Part shown: positions 7,912-16,954 of the stretch, piece after piece
Numbering within the stretch: the stretch's first letter is position 1
Layout: the number at the start of each line of letters is the position of its first letter
Source of the DNA: Microbispora triticiradicis
GTDB taxonomy: Bacteria; Actinomycetota; Actinomycetes; Streptosporangiales; Streptosporangiaceae
Reading direction: 5' to 3'
Assembly (NCBI GenBank): GCA_003260025.2
Contig: QFZU02000067.1
Span: 1-57,863, forward strand
Length of the DNA: 57,863 bases
The notes under the pieces: generated by a model
The model's database searches: none
What the model was told of the DNA's origin: nothing
Seen by the model: the letters and a program-made list of their open reading frames with translations, nothing else
Position numbers and translations under genes: made by a program

Positions 7912-8625
7912 ATGACGGTTTCGCTCCGGCGTCAGCGCGTGCGTGACGCCACGTTGCGTGAGCTGATCTCCGTGAGCCGCGGCATCCTGACGGACCAGGG
8001 GGCCGAGGCGCTGACGATCCGGGCGGTCGCCCGCGAGATGGGCATGACCCCTCCCGGGGTCTATCGCTACTTCGACAGCCACCGCACCCTGCTGGACGCG
8101 GTCGTCGTGGCCGTTCTGGAAGAGCTGACCGAGCACATCGTCAGCGCCGTCGATCACGTCGACGCGGCCGACACGGCGGGCCGGCTCATCGCCGCCAGCA
8201 GGGCGCTGCGGAACTGGGCCGTCGAACACGGCGCGGAGTTCCACCTCTCCTGGTTCGTGTCCTCGCCGGACGAGGGCGCGTCGGTCGGCCGGGCACGACG
8301 TCAGGTGGGCAGGCTCTTCGCGGACGTCTTCTCCGGCGTCTGGCGCGACTACGGGCCCGCACCCCTGCCGCCCGAACAGCTCTCCCCGGCGACCGAGAGG
8401 CCGGCCCGGCGGCTCCTCGAACAACTGGAGACGGAACTCCCCTCTCCCTCGGCCGCGGTCGCGTTCACCCGGTGCTGGCTACGGCTGTACGGCATGGTCA
8501 GCGTCGAGTCGCTCGGCCTGACCCGGGCCATCGGCGACGACGCGGGCGAGCTGTTCGAGGCGGAACTCGCCGATCTCGCGCGGACGCTCGGTCTTCCCGC
8601 GACCGCGCTGGGCACCGGCCGGTGA
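7912..8625 (+). CDS. TetR family transcriptional regulator
   Basis: A 237-aa regulator with an N-terminal TetR helix-turn-helix (about residues 13-60, containing MTPPGVYRYF) and a longer C-terminal ligand-binding domain of the kind found in WHG-type TetR proteins. ATG 7912 follows GGAGGGGG. It is divergent from the polyketide operon with an operator-like palindrome between them, so it probably controls itself and perhaps the operon. The ligand is unknown; a pathway product or the partner membrane protein's substrate are both possible. Confidence 0.9.
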   Translation: MTVSLRRQRVRDATLRELISVSRGILTDQGAEALTIRAVAREMGMTPPGVYRYFDSHRTLLDAVVVAVLEELTEHIVSAVDHVDAADTAGRLIAASRALRNWAVEHGAEFHLSWFVSSPDEGASVGRARRQVGRLFADVFSGVWRDYGPAPLPPEQLSPATERPARRLLEQLETELPSPSAAVAFTRCWLRLYGMVSVESLGLTRAIGDDAGELFEAELADLARTLGLPATALGTGR

Positions 8626-8704
8626 CCGGTCTCCGCGGCACTTCCTCCCCTCGGGCCGTACGCGGCCCCGACCCCCGACCGGCAACCTCTGCCACAGGAG
8701 AGCC

Positions 8705-9121
8705 ATGACCCCCCTGCAGCTCAGCCAGGAGACCCGGTGGATCGCGGGCGTCGTCCTGCTGACCATCGTGACCATCGAGTTCGGCGGATGGTTCCTTTCC
8801 AAAATCGTCCGCGGCCAGGTGTCGATGACCCCCTTCCAGCAGGCCTTCGCCCGTGCCGGGCACGCGCACGCGGGGGTGCTGGTGACCCTCGGGCTCGTGT
8901 GCCTGCTCTTCGTCGACGCCACCGGCCTGAGCGGTGTCCCGGTGTGGATCGCCCGCCTCGGCGTACCGGCCGCCGCCGTGCTGATGTCCGCCGGTTTCTT
9001 CCTGTCCTCGCTGGGACAGGGAACCACCCGCCCGAACCGGTTGATCGCCCTGCTCTGGATCGGCGCGCTGTGCCTGGCCGCCGGGGTGCTCTCCCTCGGA
9101 ATCGGCCTGCTGACGAGCTGA
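8705..9121 (+). CDS. Small integral membrane protein, four predicted TM helices
   Basis: A 138-aa hydrophobic protein with predicted membrane spans at about residues 12-32, 52-73, 80-104 and 112-136, and a His-containing motif AGHAHAG at 51-57 at the start of the second span. The start is ATG 8705 with AGGAGAG upstream. It lies 79 bases after the TetR gene on the same strand and may be co-transcribed with it. The family is common in actinobacteria but I know no function for it; resistance or efflux is a guess from the regulator alone. Confidence 0.8.
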   Translation: MTPLQLSQETRWIAGVVLLTIVTIEFGGWFLSKIVRGQVSMTPFQQAFARAGHAHAGVLVTLGLVCLLFVDATGLSGVPVWIARLGVPAAAVLMSAGFFLSSLGQGTTRPNRLIALLWIGALCLAAGVLSLGIGLLTS

Positions 9122-9134
9122 GCGTCTCCGCCAC

Positions 9135-10577
9135 TCACGGGAGCAGCAGGCCCCAGTAGAGGGCCCACGGGAGGAAGGCGACGCCGCCGGCGAGCAGGAG
9201 GCCGAGGCGGACCCGCTCACTCCTCGTCCCGGCCCTCCGCCACGCCCGGACCGTCCGTACGGCGGCGACCACCGTGGTCAGCGCCAGGGCCTGCAGGGCC
9301 AGCCAGACGATCGGGCGGCCGAGCAGCACGGGTCCCGGCGCGGCCAGCTTGCCCCCGGTCATGAGCAGGTAGAACAGGAAGGCGAACGACCCGAGCAAGG
9401 CGATCAGCCCGGCCGCGCTGAGCACGCGCGGCGCGGCCGGCAGGGCCGTACGGGACCGCCCGCGCAGCCGTCGGACGAGGGCGGTCAACGGGTAGGCGGC
9501 GAAGACGGCGATCAGCAGCAGCGTCACGGCCGCCTGCACCAGGGCCGACTCCCACGGCGCCGGACGGTCCACCGGCACGGTCGGCGTCGCCTGCTCGGGT
9601 GCGGGGCCCGAGATGCTCGCCAGCGGCGGCCGTCCCGAGACGGCCTCGCGGACCCAGGAGCCGACCAGGTCGGCGTACCCGGGAGCGAGGGCGGGCAGCC
9701 GGGTGACGCCGCCGTCGGGCGTGAGGTGGGCGGCGTGGTCGGCCCCGGGGAAGAACCGGAACGTGTAGCGCCGGTTGCCGCCCTTCTCCAGCGCCCGCGC
9801 GAAGATCGGCGGGGTCTCCTTCGGCGGGGTCAGCAGGTCATGGACTCCCCAGATCGCGAGCACCGGCTGCCGCACCGCGGCGAGGACCGGCTCGGGGTCG
9901 TACCAGGGCTCGGGGAACATGCCGCCGTCGGCGATGGTCCGGTAGAGGTTCGGCTCGGCCCGGTCCACCAGCGACCCCGCCACCCCCGCCTTGCGCAGGC
10001 CCGCGGCGACGGCCCAGGTCTGCTGCCGCAGCGGTGTGAGCGCGTTGGCGCCGACGACCACGACGAACGCGACGTCCCGCGAGCGGGAGGCCGCCAGGGG
10101 CGCGACCCAGCCGCCCTCGCTGAGCCCCCAGACGCCCACCTTCGCCGGGTCCACGCCGGGCTGCGACCGCAGCGTGGCCACCGCGCCCAGCGCGTCGTCC
10201 GCGAGCGTCGAGTAGGACCGGTGGAAGAGTGAGTAGCCCTCCGACCTCTTGTCGTAGACCAGCACGGACATGCCCCTGCGGGCGAACTCCACGGCCTCGC
10301 CCATGAGCTTGGCGCGTGGCGTGCCGGTGCCGGCCCCGTGGACGAGCACCACGCCGGGCCGCCCCGGCGACGCCTTCACGGGCGACAGCACGGTGCCGTG
10401 CAGAGTGAGGCCTCCGCCGCCCGCGAAACTCACCTCCCTTCCGGTCAGGTCGGCGGGAACGGCGACCGCCTCCCCGGCGGCGGAGGGCGGTGGAGCGGCG
10501 GCGGCCACTGCGGGGGCCACTGCGGGGGCGGCCGTCAGGGTGAGAGCGAGGCCAAGGGCCAGGGCGATTCGACGCAT
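9135..10577 (-). CDS. Secreted/membrane alpha/beta hydrolase with C-terminal TM region
   Basis: A 480-aa protein: signal peptide (about 1-28), an alpha/beta hydrolase domain (about 45-310), and three or four hydrophobic spans in the last 120 residues. The nucleophile elbow is GLSEGG and a late GADHAAH supplies the His. It resembles CocE/dienelactone-type hydrolases of the BAAT/prolyl-oligopeptidase superfamily anchored to the membrane with the active domain outside. The start is ATG 10577 at the signal peptide; longer in-frame readings would run through the divergent promoter. It is divergent from a winged-helix regulator with a perfect inverted repeat between them, suggesting a regulator/target pair. 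The substrate is unknown. Confidence 0.85.
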   Translation of the reverse strand: MRRIALALGLALTLTAAPAVAPAVAAAAPPPSAAGEAVAVPADLTGREVSFAGGGGLTLHGTVLSPVKASPGRPGVVLVHGAGTGTPRAKLMGEAVEFARRGMSVLVYDKRSEGYSLFHRSYSTLADDALGAVATLRSQPGVDPAKVGVWGLSEGGWVAPLAASRSRDVAFVVVVGANALTPLRQQTWAVAAGLRKAGVAGSLVDRAEPNLYRTIADGGMFPEPWYDPEPVLAAVRQPVLAIWGVHDLLTPPKETPPIFARALEKGGNRRYTFRFFPGADHAAHLTPDGGVTRLPALAPGYADLVGSWVREAVSGRPPLASISGPAPEQATPTVPVDRPAPWESALVQAAVTLLLIAVFAAYPLTALVRRLRGRSRTALPAAPRVLSAAGLIALLGSFAFLFYLLMTGGKLAAPGPVLLGRPIVWLALQALALTTVVAAVRTVRAWRRAGTRSERVRLGLLLAGGVAFLPWALYWGLLLP

Positions 10578-10592
10578 ACTGCCGAAGTTAGT

Positions 10593-10626
10593 CTGCAGAG
10601 AACTCTCGGCAAAGACATCTCTGCAG
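10593..10626. promoter_or_regulatory. Inverted repeat operator between hydrolase and winged-helix regulator
   Basis: CTGCAGAGA at 10593-10601 and its exact complement TCTCTGCAG at 10618-10626 are separated by 16 bases. The repeat fills most of the 70-base divergent promoter, so a bound dimer would cover both promoters. The neighbouring ArsR-like protein is the likely ligand. Confidence 0.6.
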
Positions 10627-10647
10627 ATATCGTTCTGGAGGACTAGG

Positions 10648-11220
10648 GTGATCCTCATGAAGGACGAGGAGCCGTTCCTGCTCGACGACCCGGGCCGTCT
10701 CAAGGCTCTGGCCCACCCCATGCGGCGCCTCATCCTGCGCCACCTCGACATCCACGGGCCCGCGACCTCCACGACGATCGGCGAGCTGCTCGGCGCGAAG
10801 ACCGGCACGACCAGCTACCACCTGCGCCAGCTGGAGAAGTACGGCTTCATCGAGGAGATCCCCGAGAGATCGACCGGCCGGGAGCGGTGGTGGCGCAGGG
10901 CCGAGACCCCGCGCGACATGCGCGCCCCGGCCCCCGGACAGCTCGCGCCCGAGGACCGCCCGGTGCTGGAGGAGTTCCACCGCGTCGGCTTCGAGGAGGA
11001 CCGGGCACTTATGGAGCGCTTCCCCGAGGCGTATCGGCGCGACCCCGACTGGGCCAAGGGTTCACGCGGTCTCGGCCGGATGACCAAGGAGGAGTTCGCC
11101 GAGTTCTTCGACGCCTACATCGCGCTGCTGCTCAAGTACAGCCACCGGGCACAGGACGCGCCGCCGGGGGCGCGGCCCATGTACGTCCGGATGTTCGCCT
11201 TCCCCGCCGACGAATCCTGA
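10648..11220 (+). CDS. ArsR-like winged-helix transcriptional regulator
   Basis: A 190-aa regulator with a helix-turn-helix of the HTH_20/ArsR kind at about residues 10-80 (ALAHPMRRLILRHL, then a TSYHLRQLEKYG recognition region). The C-terminal half is acidic and may sense a ligand. GTG 10648 is favoured over ATG 10657 because GGAGGA lies seven bases before the GTG. It has no obvious Cys metal-binding motif, so it is not a classical metal sensor. It probably represses the divergent hydrolase gene. Confidence 0.85.
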   Translation: MILMKDEEPFLLDDPGRLKALAHPMRRLILRHLDIHGPATSTTIGELLGAKTGTTSYHLRQLEKYGFIEEIPERSTGRERWWRRAETPRDMRAPAPGQLAPEDRPVLEEFHRVGFEEDRALMERFPEAYRRDPDWAKGSRGLGRMTKEEFAEFFDAYIALLLKYSHRAQDAPPGARPMYVRMFAFPADES

Positions 11221-11255
11221 TTCGCGCTCGTGGCAGCCTCGGCGCACAAGGCCGG

Positions 11256-11750
11256 CTACGGGAGCGGGCGGATGAGGCCGTCCTCCAGGTACGCGGTATG
11301 CCCGGCGTCCGCCGCCGAGACCACCGCGTTCATCCTCCGCGCCAGGCCTGGCGGCAGGAGCTTGCCGAGGTCCGCCGGAGGAACGAACACGTATTCGTCG
11401 AGCTCCTCGGGCTGCAGGCGGAGCGCCGCGATCTGGGGATCAGTGAGCACGCCCGCGTCGAAGACGAACATGAGCCCGGCGTCCCACGGCGGTGCCGGTG
11501 GCACCCAGTCGACGCATGCGAGCCGACCCACCGGCGGCGCGATGCCCAACTCCTCCCGCAGTTCCCGAAGTAAAGCACTGACAGGGGACTCCCCCGCCTC
11601 GACGATTCCGCCGGGGATGTCCCACTCGTCCTTGTAGACCGGGTGCACGAGAAGCACCCGTCCCTCGTTGTCTCGAAGCAAAGCGCCTGCCGCGGCACGA
11701 AGGCGCGGTACGGAGGCGACGTAGGCCAGGTATGACGCGGAGTCACTCAT
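11256..11750 (-). CDS. Nudix hydrolase
   Basis: A 164-aa Nudix domain protein. The Nudix box is complete: it begins GGIVEAGE and ends REELGI, fitting GX5EX7REUXEEXGU. These enzymes cleave nucleoside diphosphates linked to another moiety; the substrate here cannot be told from sequence. The start is ATG 11750 (MSDSASYL), with GGAG eight bases upstream. It is convergent with the winged-helix regulator gene and appears monocistronic. Confidence 0.88.
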   Translation of the reverse strand: MSDSASYLAYVASVPRLRAAAGALLRDNEGRVLLVHPVYKDEWDIPGGIVEAGESPVSALLRELREELGIAPPVGRLACVDWVPPAPPWDAGLMFVFDAGVLTDPQIAALRLQPEELDEYVFVPPADLGKLLPPGLARRMNAVVSAADAGHTAYLEDGLIRPLP

Positions 11751-11873
11751 GACGGCTCCGACACTACGAGCCGCGCACGTCCCGGCGCCGGTGTATTCCC
11801 AAACCTCAAGCGGAGGCGGTTCACCCACCACCGGCCGGGATCTCACGCTGGACTCGGCTGCCGTGGCCCGGCG

Positions 11874-12326
11874 TCACCCGACGCGGGTGGAGTCCATGAT
11901 CCAGTTGGTCTCCCAGGTCTGGCCGGCGTCGTAGGAGAAGGCCTGCTCCCAGTGGCACGAGTCGGGCGTGATCCCCGACCAGGTGAACCGGACGCGGATC
12001 GGGCGGCCGTCGTCGGTGTCGTCGGCGTAGAAGGTGCCGACCCCGCCGACGAAGCGGCCGACGACCGGCACCGGATCCAGGCCGCGCCTGCTGTTGATCC
12101 AGTAAATGGACCACTCGTCCCGCTCGGCGTCGTACGTCCGGACCGTCGCGCCGTCGAAGTCCTTGGTGGGCAGCGTGAGCGTGTCGAAGCTGCCAGCGCC
12201 GTCGAAGAAGCCGTACGCAACGCAGCGGCCGGGGAACTCCTCCCACTCGTCGCTGCCGACACCTCGCTTCAGCAGCCTCCGGTTGGCCACGTCCCACGTG
12301 CCGACGAAGAAGTCGAAGTCGTTCAC
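11874..12326 (-). CDS. Conserved hypothetical protein (DUF1579-like beta-barrel)
   Basis: A 150-aa protein starting [15 protein letters not shown], the signature of a family of small beta-rich actinobacterial proteins similar to DUF1579. It is rich in Trp and Asp and has no signal peptide. The start is GTG 12326, which overlaps the stop of a 52-codon upstream reading frame as GTGA. It is divergent from a YafY/WYL regulator with a palindrome between them, so it is probably that regulator's target. Function unknown. Confidence 0.8.
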   Translation of the reverse strand: MNDFDFFVGTWDVANRRLLKRGVGSDEWEEFPGRCVAYGFFDGAGSFDTLTLPTKDFDGATVRTYDAERDEWSIYWINSRRGLDPVPVVGRFVGGVGTFYADDTDDGRPIRVRFTWSGITPDSCHWEQAFSYDAGQTWETNWIMDSTRVG

Positions 12327-12481
12327 CGTCCCGCCCCTTCCGGCCGGGCGCCGGCCAGGTGGTCGCCACGGTCCGGGGATCCGTCCCCCGGCTCGGACGC
12401 CCGCCCGCGCTGGTCGTCGTGATACCGGCCGTCGGCCGCGATCGGGCCGAGCGGCCGCGTGATCTTGTGGATGAATGCCAT
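12323..12481 (-). CDS. Small 52-aa open reading frame coupled to the DUF1579-like gene
   Basis: Begins ATG 12481 ([14 protein letters not shown]) and ends in TGA overlapping the GTG of the downstream gene (GTGA). The C-terminal half is hydrophilic and low-complexity. There is no good ribosome binding site, but the start is only 22 bases from the operator palindrome, so the mRNA may be leaderless or nearly so. It could be a real small protein, a translational-coupling leader, or chance. Confidence 0.4.
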   Translation of the reverse strand: MAFIHKITRPLGPIAADGRYHDDQRGRASEPGDGSPDRGDHLAGARPEGAGR

Positions 12482-12502
12482 GCCCGGGACCGTACGGCCA
12501 CT

Positions 12503-12525
12503 CCACTGACACCTATTGTCAGTGG
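12503..12525. promoter_or_regulatory. Perfect palindromic operator between DUF1579-like gene and YafY regulator
   Basis: CCACTGACA (12503-12511), five-base spacer, then TGTCAGTGG (12517-12525): a perfect 9-base inverted repeat. It lies immediately before the regulator start at 12528, so it is a good autoregulatory site for the YafY protein, and it also covers the divergent promoter. Confidence 0.7.
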
Positions 12526-12527
12526 AT

Positions 12528-13499
12528 GTGCGCGCGTCCCGGCTGTTGTCCATCCTTCTGCTGCTCCAGTCGCGGGGGCGCCTGACGGCCCGCCAGCTCG
12601 CCGAAGAGCTGGAGGTGAGCGTCCGCACGATCTACCGCGACGTCGAGTCGCTCCACACCGCCGGCATCCCGTTGTACGGCGAGGCCGGGCACGAGGGCGG
12701 ATACCGGCTGGTGGACGGCTTCCGTACCCGGCTCACCGGCCTGACCCCGCGGGAGGCGGAGGCCCTGTTCCTGGCCCCGCTGCCGGGACCGGCCGCCGAA
12801 CTCGGGCTCGGCTCCCTAGCGGCGGCTGCCGAGCTCAAGATCGAGGCCGCGCTGCCCGCCGCCCTGCGGGACGGTGTCAGGCGGATCCGGCACCACTTCC
12901 TCCTCGACGCGCCCGGCTGGTACCACGACGGCGACCACGTGCCGCACCTGCCCGACGTTGCCGAGGCCGTGTGGAACGGCCGCGTCATCGAGGTGCTCTA
13001 CCGGCGGTGGGCCGCCCCCACCGAGGTCGAACGCCGGCTGGAGCCGTACGGGCTGGTGCTCAAAGGCGGGAAGTGGTACCTCGTGGCCCGCTGTGACAGC
13101 GCCCTGCGGACCTACCGGGTCACCCAGATCCTGCGGCTGCGGGTCACGGACGACACGTTCGAGCGCCCCGAGGGCTTCGACCTGGCCGGGCACTGGCGCG
13201 AGTACCTGGCGGGCTTCCGGTCGCGGCTGTTCCAGGGGCACGCGGTGATCCGGCTCTCGCCGGACGGGTGTGAGCGGCTGCGGGAGACGATGAGCTCGGC
13301 CGCGGTGACCGCCATGGACGACACGGCCGAGGGCCCGGACGCGGACGGCTGGATCAGGGCCACCGTGCCGATCGAGTCGTTGACGCATGCCCACTCCGAG
13401 TTCCTCAGGCTCGGGGCCGAGGTGGAGGTCCTGGAGCCCGCCGAACTGCGGCGAAAGCTGGCGGACACCGCCGCGGCCCTGGCCGTCCTCTACCGGTGA
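12528..13499 (+). CDS. YafY family (DeoR-type HTH plus WYL domain) transcriptional regulator
   Basis: A 323-aa regulator: N-terminal HTH_11 (about residues 1-60, containing [10 protein letters not shown]), a central WYL domain (about 130-225, with GKWYLVARC), and a C-terminal WCX-type extension. WYL proteins bind nucleotides, nucleic acid or small ligands. The start GTG 12528 gives the family's usual N-terminus ([13 protein letters not shown]). An upstream in-frame TTG and GTG lie inside the operator palindrome and are less likely. Translation may be leaderless because no ribosome binding site is seen. Confidence 0.88.
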   Translation: MRASRLLSILLLLQSRGRLTARQLAEELEVSVRTIYRDVESLHTAGIPLYGEAGHEGGYRLVDGFRTRLTGLTPREAEALFLAPLPGPAAELGLGSLAAAAELKIEAALPAALRDGVRRIRHHFLLDAPGWYHDGDHVPHLPDVAEAVWNGRVIEVLYRRWAAPTEVERRLEPYGLVLKGGKWYLVARCDSALRTYRVTQILRLRVTDDTFERPEGFDLAGHWREYLAGFRSRLFQGHAVIRLSPDGCERLRETMSSAAVTAMDDTAEGPDADGWIRATVPIESLTHAHSEFLRLGAEVEVLEPAELRRKLADTAAALAVLYR

Positions 13500-13599
13500 A
13501 GCGTCGGCGAGCGAGCGGATGGCAGGATGCTTGCGGTAGGGGTCACAACGGTCACGGCGCGAGAGGCACGCCGGACCGTGGAAGAGCCGAAGGAGGCAG

Positions 13600-14547
13600 A
13601 TGAGCCGGAAGAACCATCGCGTCGCCGTGCTCGTGCTGGAGGGCGCGAAACCGCTCGACGTCGGCATCCCCGCGCAGGTGTTCTCCAACCGGCCGAGCAT
13701 GCCGTACGAGGTGCGGGTGTGCGGCGCCGCGCCCGGACTGGTGACCGGCGGCGACGGCCTCTCCTATCACGTGGCCGAGGGCCTCGACGCCTTCGAGCAC
13801 GCCGACACCGTCTTCATCCCCGGCTATCGGGAGCCGGCGACCACGGAGCCGCCGGCCGCGGTCCTCGGCGCGCTCACGGCCGCCCACGAGCGCGGAACCC
13901 GGCTCGCCGCCATCTCGACAGGGGCGTTCGCGCTGGCGGCGGCGGGCCTGCTCGACGGCAAGCGGGCGACGACCCACTGGCACTACACGAAGGCCCTCAC
14001 CGGCAAGCATCCGCTCGTACGGGTGGACGAGAACGTGCTGTTCGTGGACGAGGGCGACGTGCTGACGTCGGCGGGCGCGGCGTCCGGCATCGACCTGTGC
14101 CTGCACCTGGTGCGGCGCGACCACGGCGTCGGGCTGTCCAACCACGTGGCGAGACGGCTGGTGGCGGCGCCCTATCGCAGCGGCGGTCAGGCGCAGTACG
14201 TTCCCCGCAGCGTGCCCGAGCCGCTCGGCGACCTGTTCGCGAACACGCGGGAGTGGGCCCTGGCGCACCTGTCCGAACGGCTGACCCTCGAGACCCTCGC
14301 CCGCCACGCCCGGGTGTCGGCGCGCACCTTCTCCCGGCGGTTCGTGGAGGACACCGGCCACACGCCGATGCAGTGGGTGCTCCGGGCACGCGTGGACCTG
14401 GCACGCGAACTGCTCGAACGCACCGACCTGGGCGTGGAGCAGATCGCCGACCGGGTCGGGCTCGGCACCGGCGCCAACCTGCGCCTGCACTTCCAGCGCA
14501 TCCTGGGCACCTCCCCGACCGAGTACCGCCACACATTCTCGGCCTGA
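13600..14547 (+). CDS. GlxA family transcriptional regulator (DJ-1/PfpI-like plus AraC HTH)
   Basis: A 315-aa protein with an N-terminal class I glutamine amidotransferase-like (DJ-1/PfpI) domain (about 8-170) and a C-terminal AraC-type double HTH (about 215-312, with ARHARVSARTFSRRF). At the nucleophile elbow the sequence is ISTGAFAL, without the Cys seen in many members, so this domain is probably a sensor rather than an enzyme. ATG 13600 follows AAGGAGG. The next gene on the strand, GAPDH, starts 150 bases after its stop and may or may not be controlled by it. Confidence 0.9.
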   Translation: MSRKNHRVAVLVLEGAKPLDVGIPAQVFSNRPSMPYEVRVCGAAPGLVTGGDGLSYHVAEGLDAFEHADTVFIPGYREPATTEPPAAVLGALTAAHERGTRLAAISTGAFALAAAGLLDGKRATTHWHYTKALTGKHPLVRVDENVLFVDEGDVLTSAGAASGIDLCLHLVRRDHGVGLSNHVARRLVAAPYRSGGQAQYVPRSVPEPLGDLFANTREWALAHLSERLTLETLARHARVSARTFSRRFVEDTGHTPMQWVLRARVDLARELLERTDLGVEQIADRVGLGTGANLRLHFQRILGTSPTEYRHTFSA

Positions 14548-14697
14548 ACCCGGCCGGGCAGGGTGTGGCGAGATCCTTGCGGACGGTGGCGAAACTTCTG
14601 GCTGGATTCTTGCGCATGCTGTCATTCGGGCCACTGTCGGCCCGGCGTCCGGGCGCCGATCATGGAGCCCAGAACGAGCGGAACGAAAGGAACGCCC

Positions 14698-15696
14698 ATG
14701 ACCCGCATCGCCGTCAACGGATTCGGCCGCATCGGACGCAACACCCTCCGCGCCCTGCTCGAACGCGACAACGACCTCGAAGTGGTCGCCGTCAACGACC
14801 TCACCGCCCCGGAGACCCTCGCGCACCTGCTCAAGTACGACAGCGCGCTCGGCCGCCTCGGCCTCCCCGTGGAGGTCGACGGCGCCGACCTCGTGGTCGA
14901 CGGCCGCCGCATCCAGGTGCTCGCCGAACGCGAACCCGCCAAGCTGCCCTGGGCCGAGCTCGACGTCGCCATCGTGCTCGAGTCCACCGGCCGCTTCACC
15001 GCGGCGCGTGCCGCCCGCGCGCACATCGACGCGGGCGCCAGGCGCGTGCTGGTGAGCGCCCCCTCCGAAGGCGCCGACGTCACGCTCGCCTACGGCGTGA
15101 ACACCGAGGCGTACGACCCCGCCGAGCACGTGATCGTCTCGAACGCCTCGTGCACCACGAACGCGCTGGCTCCGCTGGCGTCCGTGCTCGACGACCTGGC
15201 CGGCATCGAGCACGGCTTCATGACCACGGTGCACGCCTACACCCAGGAGCAGAACCTGCAGGACGGTCCGCACCGCGACCTGCGTCGCGCCCGCGCGGCC
15301 GGCGTGAACATCGTGCCCACCACCACAGGGGCCGCCAAGGCCATCGGCCTGGTGCTGCCGAACCTCGACGGCAAGCTGTCGGGCGACGCGATCCGCGTGC
15401 CGGTCCCGGTGGGTTCGATCGTGGAGCTGAACACCACCGTCTCACGCGAGGTGACCCGCGACGAGGTGCTCGCGGCCTACCGCGCCTCCGCCGACGGCAG
15501 GCTCAAGGGCATCCTCGAGTACGCCGACGAGCCGCTGGTCTCCAGCGACATCACCGGCCAGCCGGCGTCGGCGATCTTCGATGCCGCCCTCACCCGCGTC
15601 GAGGGCAGGCACGTCAAGGTGGTGGCCTGGTACGACAACGAGTGGGGCTTCTCGAACCGGGTCGTCGACACACTGGAGCTGCTCGCCCGCGACTGA
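14698..15696 (+). CDS. gap: Type I glyceraldehyde-3-phosphate dehydrogenase
   Basis: A 332-aa NAD-dependent GAPDH that oxidises glyceraldehyde 3-phosphate to 1,3-bisphosphoglycerate in the cytosol. Visible hallmarks are the Rossmann start (RIAVNGFGRIGRN), the catalytic SNASCTTNAL motif (Cys of SCTTN), and the C-terminal WYDNEWGFSNR. ATG 14698 follows AAAGGA. It stands alone, without pgk or tpi, so it is probably an extra copy. Its product, 1,3-bisphosphoglycerate, is the glyceryl source in tetronate pathways, but a link to the cluster 8 kb away is speculative. Confidence 0.96.
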   Translation: MTRIAVNGFGRIGRNTLRALLERDNDLEVVAVNDLTAPETLAHLLKYDSALGRLGLPVEVDGADLVVDGRRIQVLAEREPAKLPWAELDVAIVLESTGRFTAARAARAHIDAGARRVLVSAPSEGADVTLAYGVNTEAYDPAEHVIVSNASCTTNALAPLASVLDDLAGIEHGFMTTVHAYTQEQNLQDGPHRDLRRARAAGVNIVPTTTGAAKAIGLVLPNLDGKLSGDAIRVPVPVGSIVELNTTVSREVTRDEVLAAYRASADGRLKGILEYADEPLVSSDITGQPASAIFDAALTRVEGRHVKVVAWYDNEWGFSNRVVDTLELLARD

Positions 15697-15729
15697 GCCC
15701 GCCGTACGCGCAAGTCGCGGATCTTCACG

Positions 15730-16128
15730 TCAATCACCCCGTGGCCGGCGGTCCCGCTCCTCCACCGGCGGGCGCCCGAGCAGCCTGTCGATGCTGCGGC
15801 GCTCGCGTTTGGTGGGACGTCCCGCGCCCCGAGCCCGGACGGCCACCGTCACGGCCTCTTCGCGCGGAGGGGGCGGAGGGCTCTTGTCGACGTAGCACTC
15901 GGCGGCCACGGGGGCGCCGACGCGCTTGGTGATGACACGGGAGACGACCACGATGCGTTCGCGTCCCTCGAGTCGCAGCCGGACCTCGTCGCCGGCCCGG
16001 ACGACGTGCGCGGGCTTGACCCGCACCCCGTTGACCCGGACGTGACCGCCCCGGCAGGCGTCGGACGCGATCGAACGAGTCCTGGTCAGCCGTACCGACC
16101 AGATCCAGATGTCCACCCGTGCACTCAT
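15730..16128 (-). CDS. S4-domain RNA-binding protein, Hsp15-like
   Basis: A 132-aa protein with an N-terminal S4 domain (about residues 1-60: VDIWIWSVRLTRTRS, then GGHVRVNGVRVK) and a basic C-terminal tail (RPTKRERR), as in Hsp15/RqcP-type proteins that bind tRNA or rRNA on stalled 50S subunits. ATG 16128 is preceded by GGTGA; an in-frame GTG at 16143 is possible. It is convergent with GAPDH. Confidence 0.9.
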   Translation of the reverse strand: MSARVDIWIWSVRLTRTRSIASDACRGGHVRVNGVRVKPAHVVRAGDEVRLRLEGRERIVVVSRVITKRVGAPVAAECYVDKSPPPPPREEAVTVAVRARGAGRPTKRERRSIDRLLGRPPVEERDRRPRGD

Positions 16129-16349
16129 CTGTTCACCCGGCACCCCGCCACTGTACTGAGACCGATGCGTGCCGACGTGCGAGCGCGGGCTTGGCCGATG
16201 CTGGGCACGTCGAGGTCGATGGCGGCCGAGCCGTCAGCGGGCATCAAAACACAAGGTGGCGATGCGGCACTCCGTACGGGTGACAGGACGGGCATGGGGA
16301 ATCGCGCTGCCGCGACAGGCTCCGGCCGCCGGCGGAGACGCTGCGTCGC

Positions 16350-16892
16350 CGGACAGCACCGCATCCCCCGGCGCCGCTTCGCCGGGGCGGACCGGCCCGC
16401 CGGAGACACCCGATCCCGTCCGGAAGACCGGAACGCCTTTCGCGCGGGCGTATTTGTACGACATCGCCTGGGAAGGCGACACCTTCCTCGCGAGGTCTCC
16501 TGTCCTGCTGGACCATCCGATGAGTCCGGGGGAGTTCACCGGCTCGCCGCCGGCCCGCTACGGCCCGGACGGGGCCAGGCGCGGCGCTCCCGACCCGGGG
16601 CTCGTTCATCGTGCGCGTTGACAGCAACGAGGATCTCCTGGAGTACGGCGACGGTGCCGTCACCGGCATGAGCCCGCACGCCAAGGACGTCGGTGTCTCG
16701 CGGCATGGACGCTTCGCCGCGTGGCGGGAGGGCCGGACCGGCTGGCTTCTCGACGCCCGGACGCGTGCCGCCGTGCGCCTTCCGGGCGGGGCGACGGACC
16801 AGATGAGCTTCTCCGACGCCGGATATCTCCAGTGGAGGACGGCCGGCGGGTACGACGTCCTGGACCTGGCGACTCTGGACCACCGCTGCTGA
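16350..16892 (+). pseudogene. Decayed gene, WD40-like/hypothetical protein fragment with frameshift
   Basis: One frame (to the stop at 16621) reads a coherent protein segment including ARAYLYDIAWEGDTFLA and SPVLLDHPMSPGEF. From about 16600 the coherent reading continues in another frame: FIVRVDSNEDLLEYGDG, GMSPHAKDVGVSRHG and GATDQMSFSDAGYLQW, to a stop at 16892. The two halves look like one protein broken by a frameshift near 16575-16605. No convincing start or ribosome binding site is seen. The parent family is not certain; the repeated short motifs suggest a beta-propeller type protein. Confidence 0.55.
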
Positions 16893-16954
16893 CGACGTCG
16901 TAATCGTGGCCCTGATCGTGAAGCGAAGCGGCCGGGGAGCCCGGTCCGCTCCGG

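Noticed and set aside
12516..12527. TTG 12516 as start of the YafY regulator
   Set aside because: It lies inside the perfect operator palindrome, and GTG 12528 gives the family's normal N-terminus.
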